From: Acanthopleuribacter pedis | GTDB taxonomy: Bacteria; Acidobacteriota; Holophagae; Acanthopleuribacterales; Acanthopleuribacteraceae | NCBI RefSeq assembly: GCF_017377855.1 | Contig: NZ_JAFREP010000007.1 | Coordinates: forward strand, 124,001 to 188,000 | DNA: 64,000 nt | Direction of reading: 5' to 3' | Shown here: positions 27,719-38,891 of the stretch, piece by piece | Numbering within the stretch: position 1 is the stretch's first letter | How the letters are laid out: every line of letters starts with the position of its first letter | The notes under the pieces: generated by a model | The model's input: only the letters and a program-made list of their open reading frames with translations | The model's database searches: none | Told to the model about the DNA's origin: nothing | Translations under genes and position numbers: made by a program

Positions 27719-29746
27719 ATGATTGATGTCTGGCTGGGGTTGATGTTTCTGGTTTTTGCCGATTCGGATGCGGTGGTGAAACCGCCGCCGGGGGAGCATG
27801 TCGCACAAAAAGCGGAGGCAGACCCTTCTATACGTGAGCACCTGGTAGTCACAGCACAATTCCGACCTGAGAGCGCAAAGGAAACCATCATCCCGGTCGA
27901 GGTCATTAAGGCGCCGGCGATGAATGGCGACCGTGATTTACGGGAACTTTTGTCCGCCGAGTTGCTTCTCGATGTGACGCAAAACACCGTTTTTGGGAGC
28001 GGCCTCTCGATTGGCGGTGTTTCCGGAGAAAATGTCCAAATTCTACGCAATGGCATGCCGGTCGTCGGTCGTCTGGATGGAATCATTGACTTGGAACAAC
28101 TTGGGTTAAGTGCTTATGACCGGGTTGAGATCATTAAGGGACCTACATCCGTTTATTACGGCAGCGACGCCATGGGTGGGGTGGTAAACCTTATCCCAAA
28201 GCGGCCGGCGAAGACCCCTGAATGGGAACTGACCGGTGGGTACCGTGATCAAGGTGATGAGGAACAGACACTAAAGGCGGGGTTCGCATTGGGTGAGTCG
28301 GGTGTGTTGGTCACCTTGCGTCGCCGTCATTTCGACGGGCATGACGAAAACCCCCAAACCCGCAACCGGGACTGGGCCGAACGCCGTCAACAGGACGGCA
28401 GTTTTCACTGGCGCCGCGATTTTAAGAAGGTTTCGGTTTCCTGGTTATCCTCGGTTACAGATGAGAAACTGACCGATCTGGGAGAATTCACGGATGACGT
28501 GGCCTGGGATCAGGCGTATCATACCCGCCGTACCAGCCACCAACTGGTCTTTGATCACCACGGGGACCGCATGGCGGTTGATTTTTTCGCAGGGTACTCT
28601 GACTATACGCGCGATCGTACTTCCCACCAAGTAAACGCTTTGTCTGCAGCATCCGGCGCCTCGGTGGTGGACCCCGCCTTTGATAACGCCTTTGACATGT
28701 GGATCGTCAAAGGCATGGTTAGTTTTAAGGATTTGCCTGCCGGTCTCGAGGGTCAGTTGGGGTTTGACTGGAGTCGGGAAACAGGATCCGGGGGACGCAT
28801 TTTGGAAGGGTCCCAAACCATGGATAACGGTGCCTTGTTTGGTGGTGTGCGTCGGCAGGTTTCTGGGTTAGTGGTTCAGGCAATGGTCCGCGTGATGGAG
28901 AACTCGGTCTACCAAGTACCGTTCACGCCAAGCCTTCATTTTCGATACGATGATGTGGGTGGTCGGGTATGGCGGCTTGCTTACAGTCGCGGATTCCGCG
29001 GACCTTCCGTCAAACAGCTTTATCTGGACTTTTCATTTACCGCCGGACCCTTTCAATACCAGATTTACGGCAACGAGGAATTGGACGCGGAACGGGGCGA
29101 CCACTATAACGCGTCCTTAAATTGGTCCCTTTGGGAACGAGGCACCCACACCCTCGAACTGGAGAGCCGGCTCTTTTTCAATGCTATTCAGGACCTAATC
29201 GCCCTGTCGGCCACGGTCGCTGACGGCAACGTGGTTCGCAGAAGTTATGTCAACGTGGATGAACATCGCGCGCGCGGCGGCGATCTCTCCCTGTCGTGGA
29301 AACAGGGCACGACCGCGGTGATGTTGGGTGTAGCGCGGACGGAAACGGCCAATGCACTCGCCGACGGCGGTAGCCTTCCTTCTTACAATGGGCGGTGGGA
29401 TGGGCGCTTGCAGGTGCGGCAATCCTTTGGCCTCAACCACCTCTCTTTGACGGCCAAGCACGTCGGTGATCAACCGGGTTTCTTAGAGGTTTCGCAGGGC
29501 CGAAACAAACCGTCGGTCATAGAGGAAATTCAAGTCCCTTCTTACAACTTGGTGGACCTGTACTGGCGTCGTGTGCGGACCGGAGCCGGTCCCATTTTGG
29601 GGGCCGGGATTAAAAATGTGACCGACGTTCGAAACCGCGAGAGCATTGCGGTGGCAAGTGGGACGGCGCACGCGGACCATCAGATTGATCGGGGCCGGGT
29701 GTTTCAATTAGAAATGGGCTGGCGCTGGCGGGGCCGAAGCAGGTAA
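27719..29746 (+). CDS. TonB-dependent outer-membrane receptor
   Basis: 675 residues with an N-terminal hydrophobic segment, a plug domain (about 50-170, with VEIIKGPTSVYYGSDAMGGV, the standard TonB plug signature) and a 22-strand-type beta barrel ending in a region close to FQLEMGWRW, with the aromatic C-terminus typical of outer-membrane proteins. The ATG at 27719 follows GGGAGG and the ric stop closely, so it is in the ric operon. The substrate is unknown; iron, haem or copper would fit an NO-stress/denitrification unit. Its end overlaps the convergent membrane-protein gene by 43 bp. Confidence 0.88.
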   Translation: MIDVWLGLMFLVFADSDAVVKPPPGEHVAQKAEADPSIREHLVVTAQFRPESAKETIIPVEVIKAPAMNGDRDLRELLSAELLLDVTQNTVFGSGLSIGGVSGENVQILRNGMPVVGRLDGIIDLEQLGLSAYDRVEIIKGPTSVYYGSDAMGGVVNLIPKRPAKTPEWELTGGYRDQGDEEQTLKAGFALGESGVLVTLRRRHFDGHDENPQTRNRDWAERRQQDGSFHWRRDFKKVSVSWLSSVTDEKLTDLGEFTDDVAWDQAYHTRRTSHQLVFDHHGDRMAVDFFAGYSDYTRDRTSHQVNALSAASGASVVDPAFDNAFDMWIVKGMVSFKDLPAGLEGQLGFDWSRETGSGGRILEGSQTMDNGALFGGVRRQVSGLVVQAMVRVMENSVYQVPFTPSLHFRYDDVGGRVWRLAYSRGFRGPSVKQLYLDFSFTAGPFQYQIYGNEELDAERGDHYNASLNWSLWERGTHTLELESRLFFNAIQDLIALSATVADGNVVRRSYVNVDEHRARGGDLSLSWKQGTTAVMLGVARTETANALADGGSLPSYNGRWDGRLQVRQSFGLNHLSLTAKHVGDQPGFLEVSQGRNKPSVIEEIQVPSYNLVDLYWRRVRTGAGPILGAGIKNVTDVRNRESIAVASGTAHADHQIDRGRVFQLEMGWRWRGRSR

Positions 29747-30849
29747 AAGGCCGCAACAAGCGGGAGGAAGCTGGAAAGGGGGGGTCCATAAAGGACCGCC
29801 CAACCGCCCGCGTTGAGAAGGGGGCTGAGCAACAAAAGGGCGGCCATGTTGCCAATGGCGGCCAGATGCCAGAATACAAGCCCGTCTCGCCGCACATAAC
29901 CTTGGGTGTAACCATGGGCGAGCAAACATCCGCTGACACCGCCTAACATCAGGAGATGCAGGTAAAAGCGTTTGTAAGCAAGCACCTCGGTCAGGTGGGT
30001 TTTTCCCGTCAAACAAACGAGCAGGAGCAGGATGGCTTTTAAGGCGAGGCAAAGCAGTGGCGGCATCCAGACCAGGGAACGAAAACGGCGTGACCGTAAG
30101 GCGGGCAGGATCAACGTCAGAAGGCCCAGGCCGGAGAGGACACCCCCCAAGCAACCCAACCAGGCCCATTCCGGCAGGTTGATCAAAAAACAGAGCGGCG
30201 TTCCCAGGGCCATGGATGCGAGGGCGAGCCGGGCCCCCTTCCCCCGGGTGGAAGGGCCCAGTTCGTGCAACAGAAAACCCGCCACGGCAAACAGGCAGAA
30301 TCCTTCCTTGAAAATGAATAGAAACCAGGTAGAGAGAAGTTTCGGTGAAAGGTGCCAGGTGGGAAAGCGATGGATCAGGGTGATCCCCCATGCGCCGAGA
30401 CAAGCCAGAAAGAGAAAAACGAGGGCTAAATCGAAACAGCGGATGGGCAAGGTGCGTTGTTGCGATCGGGTCACCCATACATAGGCGGCACCGAAACCGT
30501 ACCATGCCGCCATGTTCAGGGTGGAAACGATGACGGCAGGCGGCATGGGCAGACCCAAACCCTTGCCGTAGCCCCAACGCCAAAAAAGAGGGAAGCTGAG
30601 GGCGCCTAAAGCGACGGAAAGCTTGGCCCATCCCAGCAGGGGTTTTCCGTTTATTTGAGGAAGGATGAGAAGCCAAACGGCGGGGATCACCCAGCCAAAA
30701 GACATGAGGTGGGAATGGGCGTGGCGGACGTGGCCGAGATGAAGGGAAAACCCGGTGAGCAGGCTCATGCGGAACAAAAAGCCCGCGCCGACGGCCACGG
30801 CGAGACAAAGGATGACGCCACGCCAGGTGGCCGGGGATAGGGGGGTCAC
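29704..30849 (-). CDS. Polytopic membrane protein of the nor operon
   Basis: 381 residues with about eleven or twelve hydrophobic segments. Histidines concentrate in the second segment (HVRHAHSHLMSFGW) and near YLHLLMLGGVSGCLLAHG, a pattern compatible with haem or metal binding and loosely reminiscent of haem-copper-oxidase subunit I and of NnrS. I cannot assign it to either family. It starts at GTG with GGAGG upstream, 38 bp after norD, so it is the last gene of the operon. A role in NO reductase assembly or NO response is inferred from position. Confidence 0.7.
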   Translation of the reverse strand: MTPLSPATWRGVILCLAVAVGAGFLFRMSLLTGFSLHLGHVRHAHSHLMSFGWVIPAVWLLILPQINGKPLLGWAKLSVALGALSFPLFWRWGYGKGLGLPMPPAVIVSTLNMAAWYGFGAAYVWVTRSQQRTLPIRCFDLALVFLFLACLGAWGITLIHRFPTWHLSPKLLSTWFLFIFKEGFCLFAVAGFLLHELGPSTRGKGARLALASMALGTPLCFLINLPEWAWLGCLGGVLSGLGLLTLILPALRSRRFRSLVWMPPLLCLALKAILLLLVCLTGKTHLTEVLAYKRFYLHLLMLGGVSGCLLAHGYTQGYVRRDGLVFWHLAAIGNMAALLLLSPLLNAGGWAVLYGPPLSSFLPLVAAFYLLRPRQRQPISN

Positions 30850-30887
30850 AGGAAGGCGCCTCCGCGAATTTGGTTTTTCATCCTAGC

Positions 30888-32750
30888 TTATGTTCGATGG
30901 AAACGGCCATAAGCGGTGACGACCGCATCGGTTAGATCACCCGGTCTGCGCAGGACTTGCCATCCGGCTGTGCCGAACATGGTCGGTAAGGTGCGGCGCG
31001 CCTTGGGATCGAGTGCCAAGGCGTGGGTGTGGATACCAGCGTCACGCGCTTCTCGGACCGCCATACGAATATCGTCGCGTCCGTGGTTGCCCTCGTACCG
31101 ATCATAATCGGTGGGTTTCCCGTCGGTAATCAATAACAGACCTTGTCGATGGGCGTCGATGCGTTTAAATCCGGCGGCCGCGTGGCGCAACGCCGGTCCG
31201 ATGCGCGTGTAGCCGCGGGGTTCCACGGCGGTAATCCGGCCCAGGCATTGCCGCCAGGGCTCACGCCAATCTTTGATCTCATAAACACGACAATGATTGC
31301 GGGTGTTGCTTGCAAAGGCCAAGATGCGCAGGGTATCCCCGAGATTGTCCGCGACTTGGCCGAGAACGAGGACGGTTTCACGGGTGACATCCAACACGCG
31401 TCGGCCGTCAATCCACGAACCGCTGGAGAGGCTGATATCGAAGAGCAGGGTAACCGCGGTGTCACGCAGCAACTTGCGCCGCGAGATGTACAGTTTTTCG
31501 CCGGGGTCTCGGCCCGCCGCGCGGTCGGCGCGGGCATTGACCACCGCGTCCAGATCCAGTTCGTCCCCATGGGATTGGCGTCGGCAGAAAGCATGTTTGG
31601 TACGATGGGCTAGGAGTTGGTCGCTAAGATGTCGGATTCGGCCGCGGTTGTGGTTGAGAAGGGCGTGGGCCTCCCGGTTTCGTGTGGCGCGGACTTGGGT
31701 GGGATATACGGTCACCCAATCGTGACGGTAGCGACGGGATTTGGCGAACCATTCCGGATAGGTAATGCCTTGTTCGCCCGGGTGGACATGGTGAACGTCG
31801 GGAATGGTTCCTTCTATATCGATCTCGACCTTGTAGAAGCCTCGCGTTTCTCGGCCGCCGCGGATGACCTGCCTCAAATCCAATTCCTGAAGCGCTTCTT
31901 CGTGTTCGTTCAGCTCGTCGGCCCCGTCCACGGGGCGCGCACCCCCGCTATAGTCGTCGAGGGTTTCGGTTTTCTCAAAGGTGTGAATCGGCAAAGGCGG
32001 GGTTTCTTCAGTTTTTTCAAGAGTTGTCAGGGTGATGTGGTCGCGTGGCGGTGCTTTAATTTCGGTGCCGTCGCCGGCGGCGGTCATCGTTTCCTGTTCC
32101 CGGACCTGATCGGCTAATTTGAGGTCGGAGGCGGTCAGTGACTCGCCCCATAAAAAGAAGCCGGCAGGAAGGTCGACCGGTTCTTCCCATGCTTTGAAAC
32201 GGGCCGTTTCAACCGCTTCATCCAGCGTCTCGCCGGCGGCAAAACGAAGTCGCAGCTTTTCCAGTGCGGCTGAGCCTGTGGACAGCTCGGATGGGTCTGG
32301 ACGCCCGGCCAATTCCCAACCAAGCGCCCGGGTATGAAGCGCTTGATAGCGGTCAAACAGATTGAACAGGTCGTGATTCGCGCGCTGCACGGCAAATAGG
32401 TAGTGGACCCGCCCCGGCATGCCGGGGATGGGGCGGTCTGGGATGAGGTTGCGTCGAATCATGGCGCCCGCGAGGACGGACCGCAAGAGGTACAGGGTGC
32501 GGTTGTCCGTTGGTGTCGGTGCCGCGTCCACCACCGCGGGTAACAGCAGGACCGGGCCGCGGATGCCGCCTGCTTTTTCGGCGGTGCGCAAGTGCAGAGG
32601 CCGTCCCGCCACCAGTTGGGCCAAGGTCAGACAACGGTCCCCCATTTGATCCAAGGTCACGGCGCCGGGTGGGACGGGTTGGCTTTGATAACGTTTCCAA
32701 AGACCGTGGATGCCGCGAAATATACTTTCTTCCCAATCGAAACTTATCAT
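30888..32750 (-). CDS. norD: Nitric oxide reductase activation protein NorD (von Willebrand A domain)
   Basis: Partner of the NorQ ATPase in activating the NO reductase complex. The C-terminal vWA domain has a MIDAS motif DISLSSGS, then LLITDGKPTDYDRYEG and the remaining alpha/beta core. The N-terminal two thirds are the variable part typical of NorD/CbbO-type proteins. The frame opens at 32780, but the ATG at 32750 has AGGGGA upstream and is taken as start (620 residues). It lies 20 bp after norQ. Confidence 0.9.
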   Translation of the reverse strand: MISFDWEESIFRGIHGLWKRYQSQPVPPGAVTLDQMGDRCLTLAQLVAGRPLHLRTAEKAGGIRGPVLLLPAVVDAAPTPTDNRTLYLLRSVLAGAMIRRNLIPDRPIPGMPGRVHYLFAVQRANHDLFNLFDRYQALHTRALGWELAGRPDPSELSTGSAALEKLRLRFAAGETLDEAVETARFKAWEEPVDLPAGFFLWGESLTASDLKLADQVREQETMTAAGDGTEIKAPPRDHITLTTLEKTEETPPLPIHTFEKTETLDDYSGGARPVDGADELNEHEEALQELDLRQVIRGGRETRGFYKVEIDIEGTIPDVHHVHPGEQGITYPEWFAKSRRYRHDWVTVYPTQVRATRNREAHALLNHNRGRIRHLSDQLLAHRTKHAFCRRQSHGDELDLDAVVNARADRAAGRDPGEKLYISRRKLLRDTAVTLLFDISLSSGSWIDGRRVLDVTRETVLVLGQVADNLGDTLRILAFASNTRNHCRVYEIKDWREPWRQCLGRITAVEPRGYTRIGPALRHAAAGFKRIDAHRQGLLLITDGKPTDYDRYEGNHGRDDIRMAVREARDAGIHTHALALDPKARRTLPTMFGTAGWQVLRRPGDLTDAVVTAYGRFHRT

Positions 32751-32770
32751 GGATGTTTCCCCTAGGTTGA

Positions 32771-33571
32771 TTAGAAGCAAAGTGCGGCGAGATCACACAT
32801 GGCGGTGACGGTCGGAGGGTCGTCGGTGAGCGGTTCGATCACGGCGGTGCGACAGGCGTCGCGGGGTGGGAACCCTGCATGGATCAGCCGCGCGGCATCT
32901 ACGAGCAAGCGGGTCGAAGGGATTTCCGCCAGACCAAGTAGCTCCGCATTCCGTAGTTTGCCGGCGAGAGCGGTTAATTTGCGGGCCACCGCACGCTCGC
33001 AGTCCGTTTCACCCATCAGGATTTCTACTTCTTCCGCGGCGGTGGGATAGTTAAATGAAAGCGACACAAATCGCTGACGTGTGCTGGGTTTAAGTTCTTT
33101 GAGTCCTTGCTGGTAAAAGGGGTTGAAGCTGGCGACCAGCATGAAATCGGCGGTGGCGGTGACGACCTCGTCGCATCGGTCTAAGTACAGTTCCCTCCGG
33201 TGATCGGTGAGCGGGTGGACGGCGACAACCACATCGGGACGGGCCTCCGCGATTTCATCGAGATACAGGACCGCCCCGCGTCGCACCGCCCGGGTCACCG
33301 GCCCGTCGCACCAGACGGTGTCGCCGTCGCGAATAAGGAACCGGCCCAGTAAATCGGTTGCGGTGGTGTCGTCGTGACAGGCGACCGTGATGAGTTCCCG
33401 ACCGAGCCGCGCGGCCATATATTCGACGAAACGGGACTTGCCACAGCCGGTAGGGCCTTTGAGGAGCAGGGGCAGTTGTTGTTCGGCGCAGGCCTCAAAC
33501 AGCGCGACCTCTTGCGCCACGGGCCGATACCAAGGTAGCTGGATTTCGGTCATAGTCCGGTTCGCGTTCAT
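32771..33571 (-). CDS. norQ: MoxR/CbbQ-type AAA+ ATPase NorQ
   Basis: Chaperone-like ATPase needed for active cNOR, probably for inserting or remodelling metal cofactors with NorD. The Walker A GPTGCGKSRF is near residue 40 and Walker B LYLDEIAEARPDV near 100, followed by a sensor-like LVASFNPFYQQGLKEL typical of the NorQ/CbbQ branch. 266 residues is the usual length. The ATG overlaps the norB stop (ATGA). Confidence 0.92.
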   Translation of the reverse strand: MNANRTMTEIQLPWYRPVAQEVALFEACAEQQLPLLLKGPTGCGKSRFVEYMAARLGRELITVACHDDTTATDLLGRFLIRDGDTVWCDGPVTRAVRRGAVLYLDEIAEARPDVVVAVHPLTDHRRELYLDRCDEVVTATADFMLVASFNPFYQQGLKELKPSTRQRFVSLSFNYPTAAEEVEILMGETDCERAVARKLTALAGKLRNAELLGLAEIPSTRLLVDAARLIHAGFPPRDACRTAVIEPLTDDPPTVTAMCDLAALCF

Positions 33572-34941
33572 GTGACCGCCTCCTTAAGGGGCTGTCTCTC
33601 TGTTTGGTCGGGTTCGTCTTTCAGGTCGTCCGCGGGAAGGCCGAAGCTGATGAAGTTCCAGACGAACAGCGCGATGCCCAGCGCGAAAAGAGCCGCCGCC
33701 AATACCAAACCCAAAAAATGAACCTGAACCGCGTCTTGTACATCCAGGAAATCCATCCCTACCTTGCGTTCCAGATAGACTTGGGTGATGCCCGCCACCG
33801 CGAAGGCGCCGGTCATGGCCAACATGCCGATGTTGGAGGTAAGAAAGGCCCACTCGGGAATCCAGCCCGTGTAGCAATTGCGCCCGGTCATCTCCGGCAT
33901 GGTATACATGATCATGGCAAACACGATCATTGCGTAAGCGCCCCAAAAAGCAAGGTGTCCGTGCATGGCGGTGACCAAGGTCCCATGCGTCCAAAGGTTG
34001 ACTTGGGGTAAGGTATGGGCCATCCCCAGGAAACCGGCGCCCACGAAAGACAGGACGGCACAGCCGATGGTCCAATGCAGCGCGCAGCGATTCGGGTGGC
34101 GGCGACCGCCTTTGCGCATCATTGCCATGGCAAAAATGGCCATGCCTAGGAAGGCGAGGGGTTCCAGGGCTGAAAAAATGCCGCCAATCATAAGCCAGTA
34201 TTCCGGGGCCCCGATGTAGTAATAGTGGTGCCCCGTTCCCAAGATACCGCTCAAAAAAGTGATCCCAACGATGACGTACAGCCACTTTTCGATGATTTCG
34301 CGGTCCACGCCCGTTAGCTTGATCAACAAATAAGAAAGCAGTGCGCCCATGATGAGTTCCCAGACGCCTTCAACCCACAGGTGAACGACCCACCAGCGGA
34401 AATAGGAATCGTGGACCTGGTTGTCAAAGTGGTACATCCCCGGTAAGTACAGCAATGCGGCGGAGACCAGACCCAGTAACAGGGTAATACCGGTTGTTGT
34501 GAAGCGGCGCCCTTGCCAAGCGGTGGCCCCGACAAGGCCGATAAAAAGCAGCACGTTGACGACAACCAGATAATCCAGTGGTCTTGGGATTTCTAAAAAC
34601 TTGCGGCCTTCCCACCAATTGAAGTGGAAACCGATGACGGCGACGACCCCAACCAGTACGAACGAAGCCCACTGAACAAGGGCCAACTTGGGGCTGACCA
34701 ATTCGCGGCCGGCTTCCTCGGGGATGACCCAATAGGCCGACCCCATGAAGCCGCTCAAGAGCCAAACCACCAGGAGGTTGGTATGAACGGCCCGCGCGGT
34801 GTTAAACGGAATCCATTCGTGAAAGACGTCGTAACCCATGTGGGCGAACCCCATGATGAAGCCATAAAGAACCTGCAGCACGAGGAGGACCAGACTGGTC
34901 GCAAAGAAAAGCCAGGCGATTTTTTGGGAACGGTACTTCAT
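33568..34941 (-). CDS. norB: Nitric oxide reductase large subunit NorB (cNOR type)
   Basis: Inner-membrane haem-copper-oxidase relative that reduces 2 NO to N2O. With 457 residues it has the size of cNOR NorB and lacks the N-terminal extension of quinol-type qNOR. The haem and FeB ligands are visible: VHTNLLVVWLLSGFMG, HLWVEGVWE (His plus the Glu characteristic of NORs), LGTGHHYYYIG and HGHLAFWGAYA. The start overlaps the norC stop by ATGA. Electrons come from the cytochrome subunit NorC. Confidence 0.96.
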   Translation of the reverse strand: MKYRSQKIAWLFFATSLVLLVLQVLYGFIMGFAHMGYDVFHEWIPFNTARAVHTNLLVVWLLSGFMGSAYWVIPEEAGRELVSPKLALVQWASFVLVGVVAVIGFHFNWWEGRKFLEIPRPLDYLVVVNVLLFIGLVGATAWQGRRFTTTGITLLLGLVSAALLYLPGMYHFDNQVHDSYFRWWVVHLWVEGVWELIMGALLSYLLIKLTGVDREIIEKWLYVIVGITFLSGILGTGHHYYYIGAPEYWLMIGGIFSALEPLAFLGMAIFAMAMMRKGGRRHPNRCALHWTIGCAVLSFVGAGFLGMAHTLPQVNLWTHGTLVTAMHGHLAFWGAYAMIVFAMIMYTMPEMTGRNCYTGWIPEWAFLTSNIGMLAMTGAFAVAGITQVYLERKVGMDFLDVQDAVQVHFLGLVLAAALFALGIALFVWNFISFGLPADDLKDEPDQTERQPLKEAVT

Positions 34942-35657
34942 TCGTTGCCTCCTTGGTATGAAAGCAGGAAGTCCACCAACTCCCGACGGACCGTATCGTC
35001 CATGGGGAGTTTGGGCATCGAGGTACCCGGCTTGACTTCTTGCGGGTTTTTAAGCCAAAGGTCCAATTGCGCCCGGCTGTATTTGGCGGCAACGGTGTCC
35101 AAGGCGGGGCCCACGACACCGCCTTTCCCGCCCAAGGCGTGGCAGCTCATGCAAATGGTTCGAAACATTTCCGGTTGTGGTAACGCCTTATGGTCCGAGG
35201 TTGTTTGGCGAGTGACCACCTGGGTGGCCTGGATCTTTTCTGCCAGATCCGGCTCGGGTGGAAAGCCATTGGTATCGATCCGGCCAACCCATTCAAAAAA
35301 AGCGAGAAGGTCCTCAATCTCGCCGTCGTTAAAGCCATAATTGATCATCTTGCGACGACCTGGGAACATGGCTTCCGGGTCTTTAAGAAAAATGCGAATC
35401 CAGGGTTTGCCGCGGCGTTCGACGACCTTGGTGAGTTCGGGCGCGTAGTAAGCGCCCTCGCCGAGGAGCGTGTGACAGCCCATGCAGTTGTTAAACGTCC
35501 ACAAATCGTGGCCGCGTTTGACGGCATCGGTCATGTCCTCCGCGTTGGAACGTTTGGGAATCTGACGGAGGGTGTCGATGGTGAGCGCCAGGAAGACCAG
35601 AGAAAAGACGGCGGTGCCGCCGAGGAAGAACAGCCGAGCGGCAGATTTCGATAACAT
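34938..35657 (-). CDS. norC: Nitric oxide reductase cytochrome c subunit NorC with an extra haem domain
   Basis: Membrane-anchored cytochrome that feeds electrons to NorB. Residues about 8-30 form the N-terminal anchor. The first haem site is NNCMGCHTLLGEGAYYAPEL, the standard NorC sequence. Ordinary NorC ends about 150 residues in. Here a second cytochrome c domain with ICMSCHALGGKGG follows, giving 239 residues and two haems. AAGGAG precedes the ATG. It is the first gene of norCBQD plus a membrane protein. I found no FNR-type palindrome in the 197-bp spacer to the divergent regulator. Confidence 0.93.
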   Translation of the reverse strand: MLSKSAARLFFLGGTAVFSLVFLALTIDTLRQIPKRSNAEDMTDAVKRGHDLWTFNNCMGCHTLLGEGAYYAPELTKVVERRGKPWIRIFLKDPEAMFPGRRKMINYGFNDGEIEDLLAFFEWVGRIDTNGFPPEPDLAEKIQATQVVTRQTTSDHKALPQPEMFRTICMSCHALGGKGGVVGPALDTVAAKYSRAQLDLWLKNPQEVKPGTSMPKLPMDDTVRRELVDFLLSYQGGNE

Positions 35658-35854
35658 GCGTGCTCCTTATGAAGGTCTGGTAGGTGGGGGGTCGCTAAGC
35701 GTGTAAAAGTTCGCTGTGAGGCGGGATTTCACGCATGCCGAACCAGCCCTTCTGTGTGTTTCTTTGCGGTAAGTTGTTTTAAAGAAAAGGTCTGGGGGTG
35801 TGCGGGTTTTGGCATTCGAATTGCTGTGAATCCCGTGTAAAGTGAGGTGGCGCC

Positions 35855-36601
35855 GTGACCCAAACCATCAAACCTAGCGACGTGTTTCTTGACGGTCTGG
35901 ATGATTTGCCGCTTTTTCATTGCTTGCCGGCCAAGCAGCGGCGGGCCTTGGCTGAATGCGCGTCGGTGGTGTCTTATGAGCCGGGTGAATTCCTGTTCCG
36001 TGAAGGCGAACCGGCCGAGCGTTTTTTTATCCTCAAGCGTGGTCGGGTCAAGATGCGGCGCCTGTGTCGTTCGGGCAAGGAGGCGGTGCTTCATCTTTCC
36101 GCGCCGCCCCATATGATTGGTTGCAAGGGTTTGACCATTCCCGGTAGTCGTTTTCCCGCCGACGCGGTCGCCGTGGACCCCGTGATTGCACTTGGCTTTC
36201 GCCGCGAGGTCTTCCTCAAGCAGGTTGCCCATATTCCCGAGGTCTTTTTCAGTTTGTTGGTGGAATTGAACCGTCGTCTTTCCGAGATTTACACCCTGCA
36301 GGCGACCCTGTTGGAACCTACCGAAAAACGCATCGCCATTCTTCTTTTGAACCAGGCAGGTGTGGATCCTGCCCTGCCGGACGGGCGAGCGCCGAAGCCG
36401 ATTCACATGACCAAAAGTCTGATTGCCGCGATTGTAGGAACCACGACCGAAACGGCGATCCGCGTACTTAGTCGCTGGAAAAAAACGGGATTGATCTGTT
36501 CCGAACGGGGCAAAATTACCATTCGGGATTTGGCCGGTATTTATGCGATCGCCGAAATTGAGGCGTCGCCGCCCGGTCCCGTTTTGGGTTTCCAAGTGTG
36601 A
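35855..36601 (+). CDS. Crp/Fnr-family transcriptional regulator (DNR/NnrR-like)
   Basis: 248 residues: a cNMP-binding-type beta-roll sensor domain (about 20-140, FREGEPAERFFILKRGRVKM), a dimerisation helix, and a C-terminal winged helix with recognition helix TTTETAIRVLSRWKKTG (about 200). The Glu and Arg at the DNA-contact positions of FNR/CRP are kept. No N-terminal cysteine cluster like that of FNR is seen, so an oxygen-sensing 4Fe-4S centre is unlikely; NO sensing by haem, as in DNR, is possible. Start GTG with GAGGTGG. It sits between norC (divergent) and nirS, and is the probable regulator of the nearby palindromes. Confidence 0.9.
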   Translation: MTQTIKPSDVFLDGLDDLPLFHCLPAKQRRALAECASVVSYEPGEFLFREGEPAERFFILKRGRVKMRRLCRSGKEAVLHLSAPPHMIGCKGLTIPGSRFPADAVAVDPVIALGFRREVFLKQVAHIPEVFFSLLVELNRRLSEIYTLQATLLEPTEKRIAILLLNQAGVDPALPDGRAPKPIHMTKSLIAAIVGTTTETAIRVLSRWKKTGLICSERGKITIRDLAGIYAIAEIEASPPGPVLGFQV

Positions 36602-36658
36602 CAACACGGGATCCTCCCTCAATTGCCACAGGATAGTCGCCGCTTCGGGTGGCGCTGT

Positions 36659-36672
36659 ATGATCGAGATCAT
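36659..36672 (+). promoter_or_regulatory. FNR/DNR-type operator 1 upstream of nirS
   Basis: ATGATC-GA-GATCAT, a perfect palindrome differing from the ric site only in its central two bases. It lies about 150 bp before the nirS start and 58 bp after the regulator's stop. Confidence 0.72.
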
Positions 36673-36740
36673 ACGGGAATTCAGTTGGGATAGGCGACAG
36701 GGACCGTGGTGATCCCACGACGATACGGATGGTGTTCCTC

Positions 36741-36756
36741 TATGACTCGGGTCATA
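36741..36756 (+). promoter_or_regulatory. FNR/DNR-type operator 2 upstream of nirS
   Basis: TATGAC-TCGG-GTCATA, a perfect 16-bp palindrome with the same spacing but TGAC half-sites, 66 bp before the nirS ATG. This is the better placed of the two for activation. The -10 region is unclear. Confidence 0.62.
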
Positions 36757-36809
36757 GTCGGTCGTGGCAAGATCCTGGAAAAATAGGCACCAAACCCAAT
36801 GCCTACTAA

Positions 36810-38891
<2,082 letters not shown>

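Noticed and set aside
29708..30808. Alternative 366-residue minus-strand frame over the nor-operon membrane protein
   Set aside because: Pro/Arg/His-rich and hydrophilic; the other frame gives clean membrane segments and has GGAGG before its start.
35711..35735. CRP-type site (GTGA...TCAC) in the norC-regulator spacer
   Set aside because: The half-sites are nine bases apart instead of six, so they do not fit CRP or FNR geometry.
35729..36718. 329-residue open frame on the minus strand
   Set aside because: It covers the Crp/Fnr gene, which has clear domains; the opposite frame has no start signal or recognisable content.
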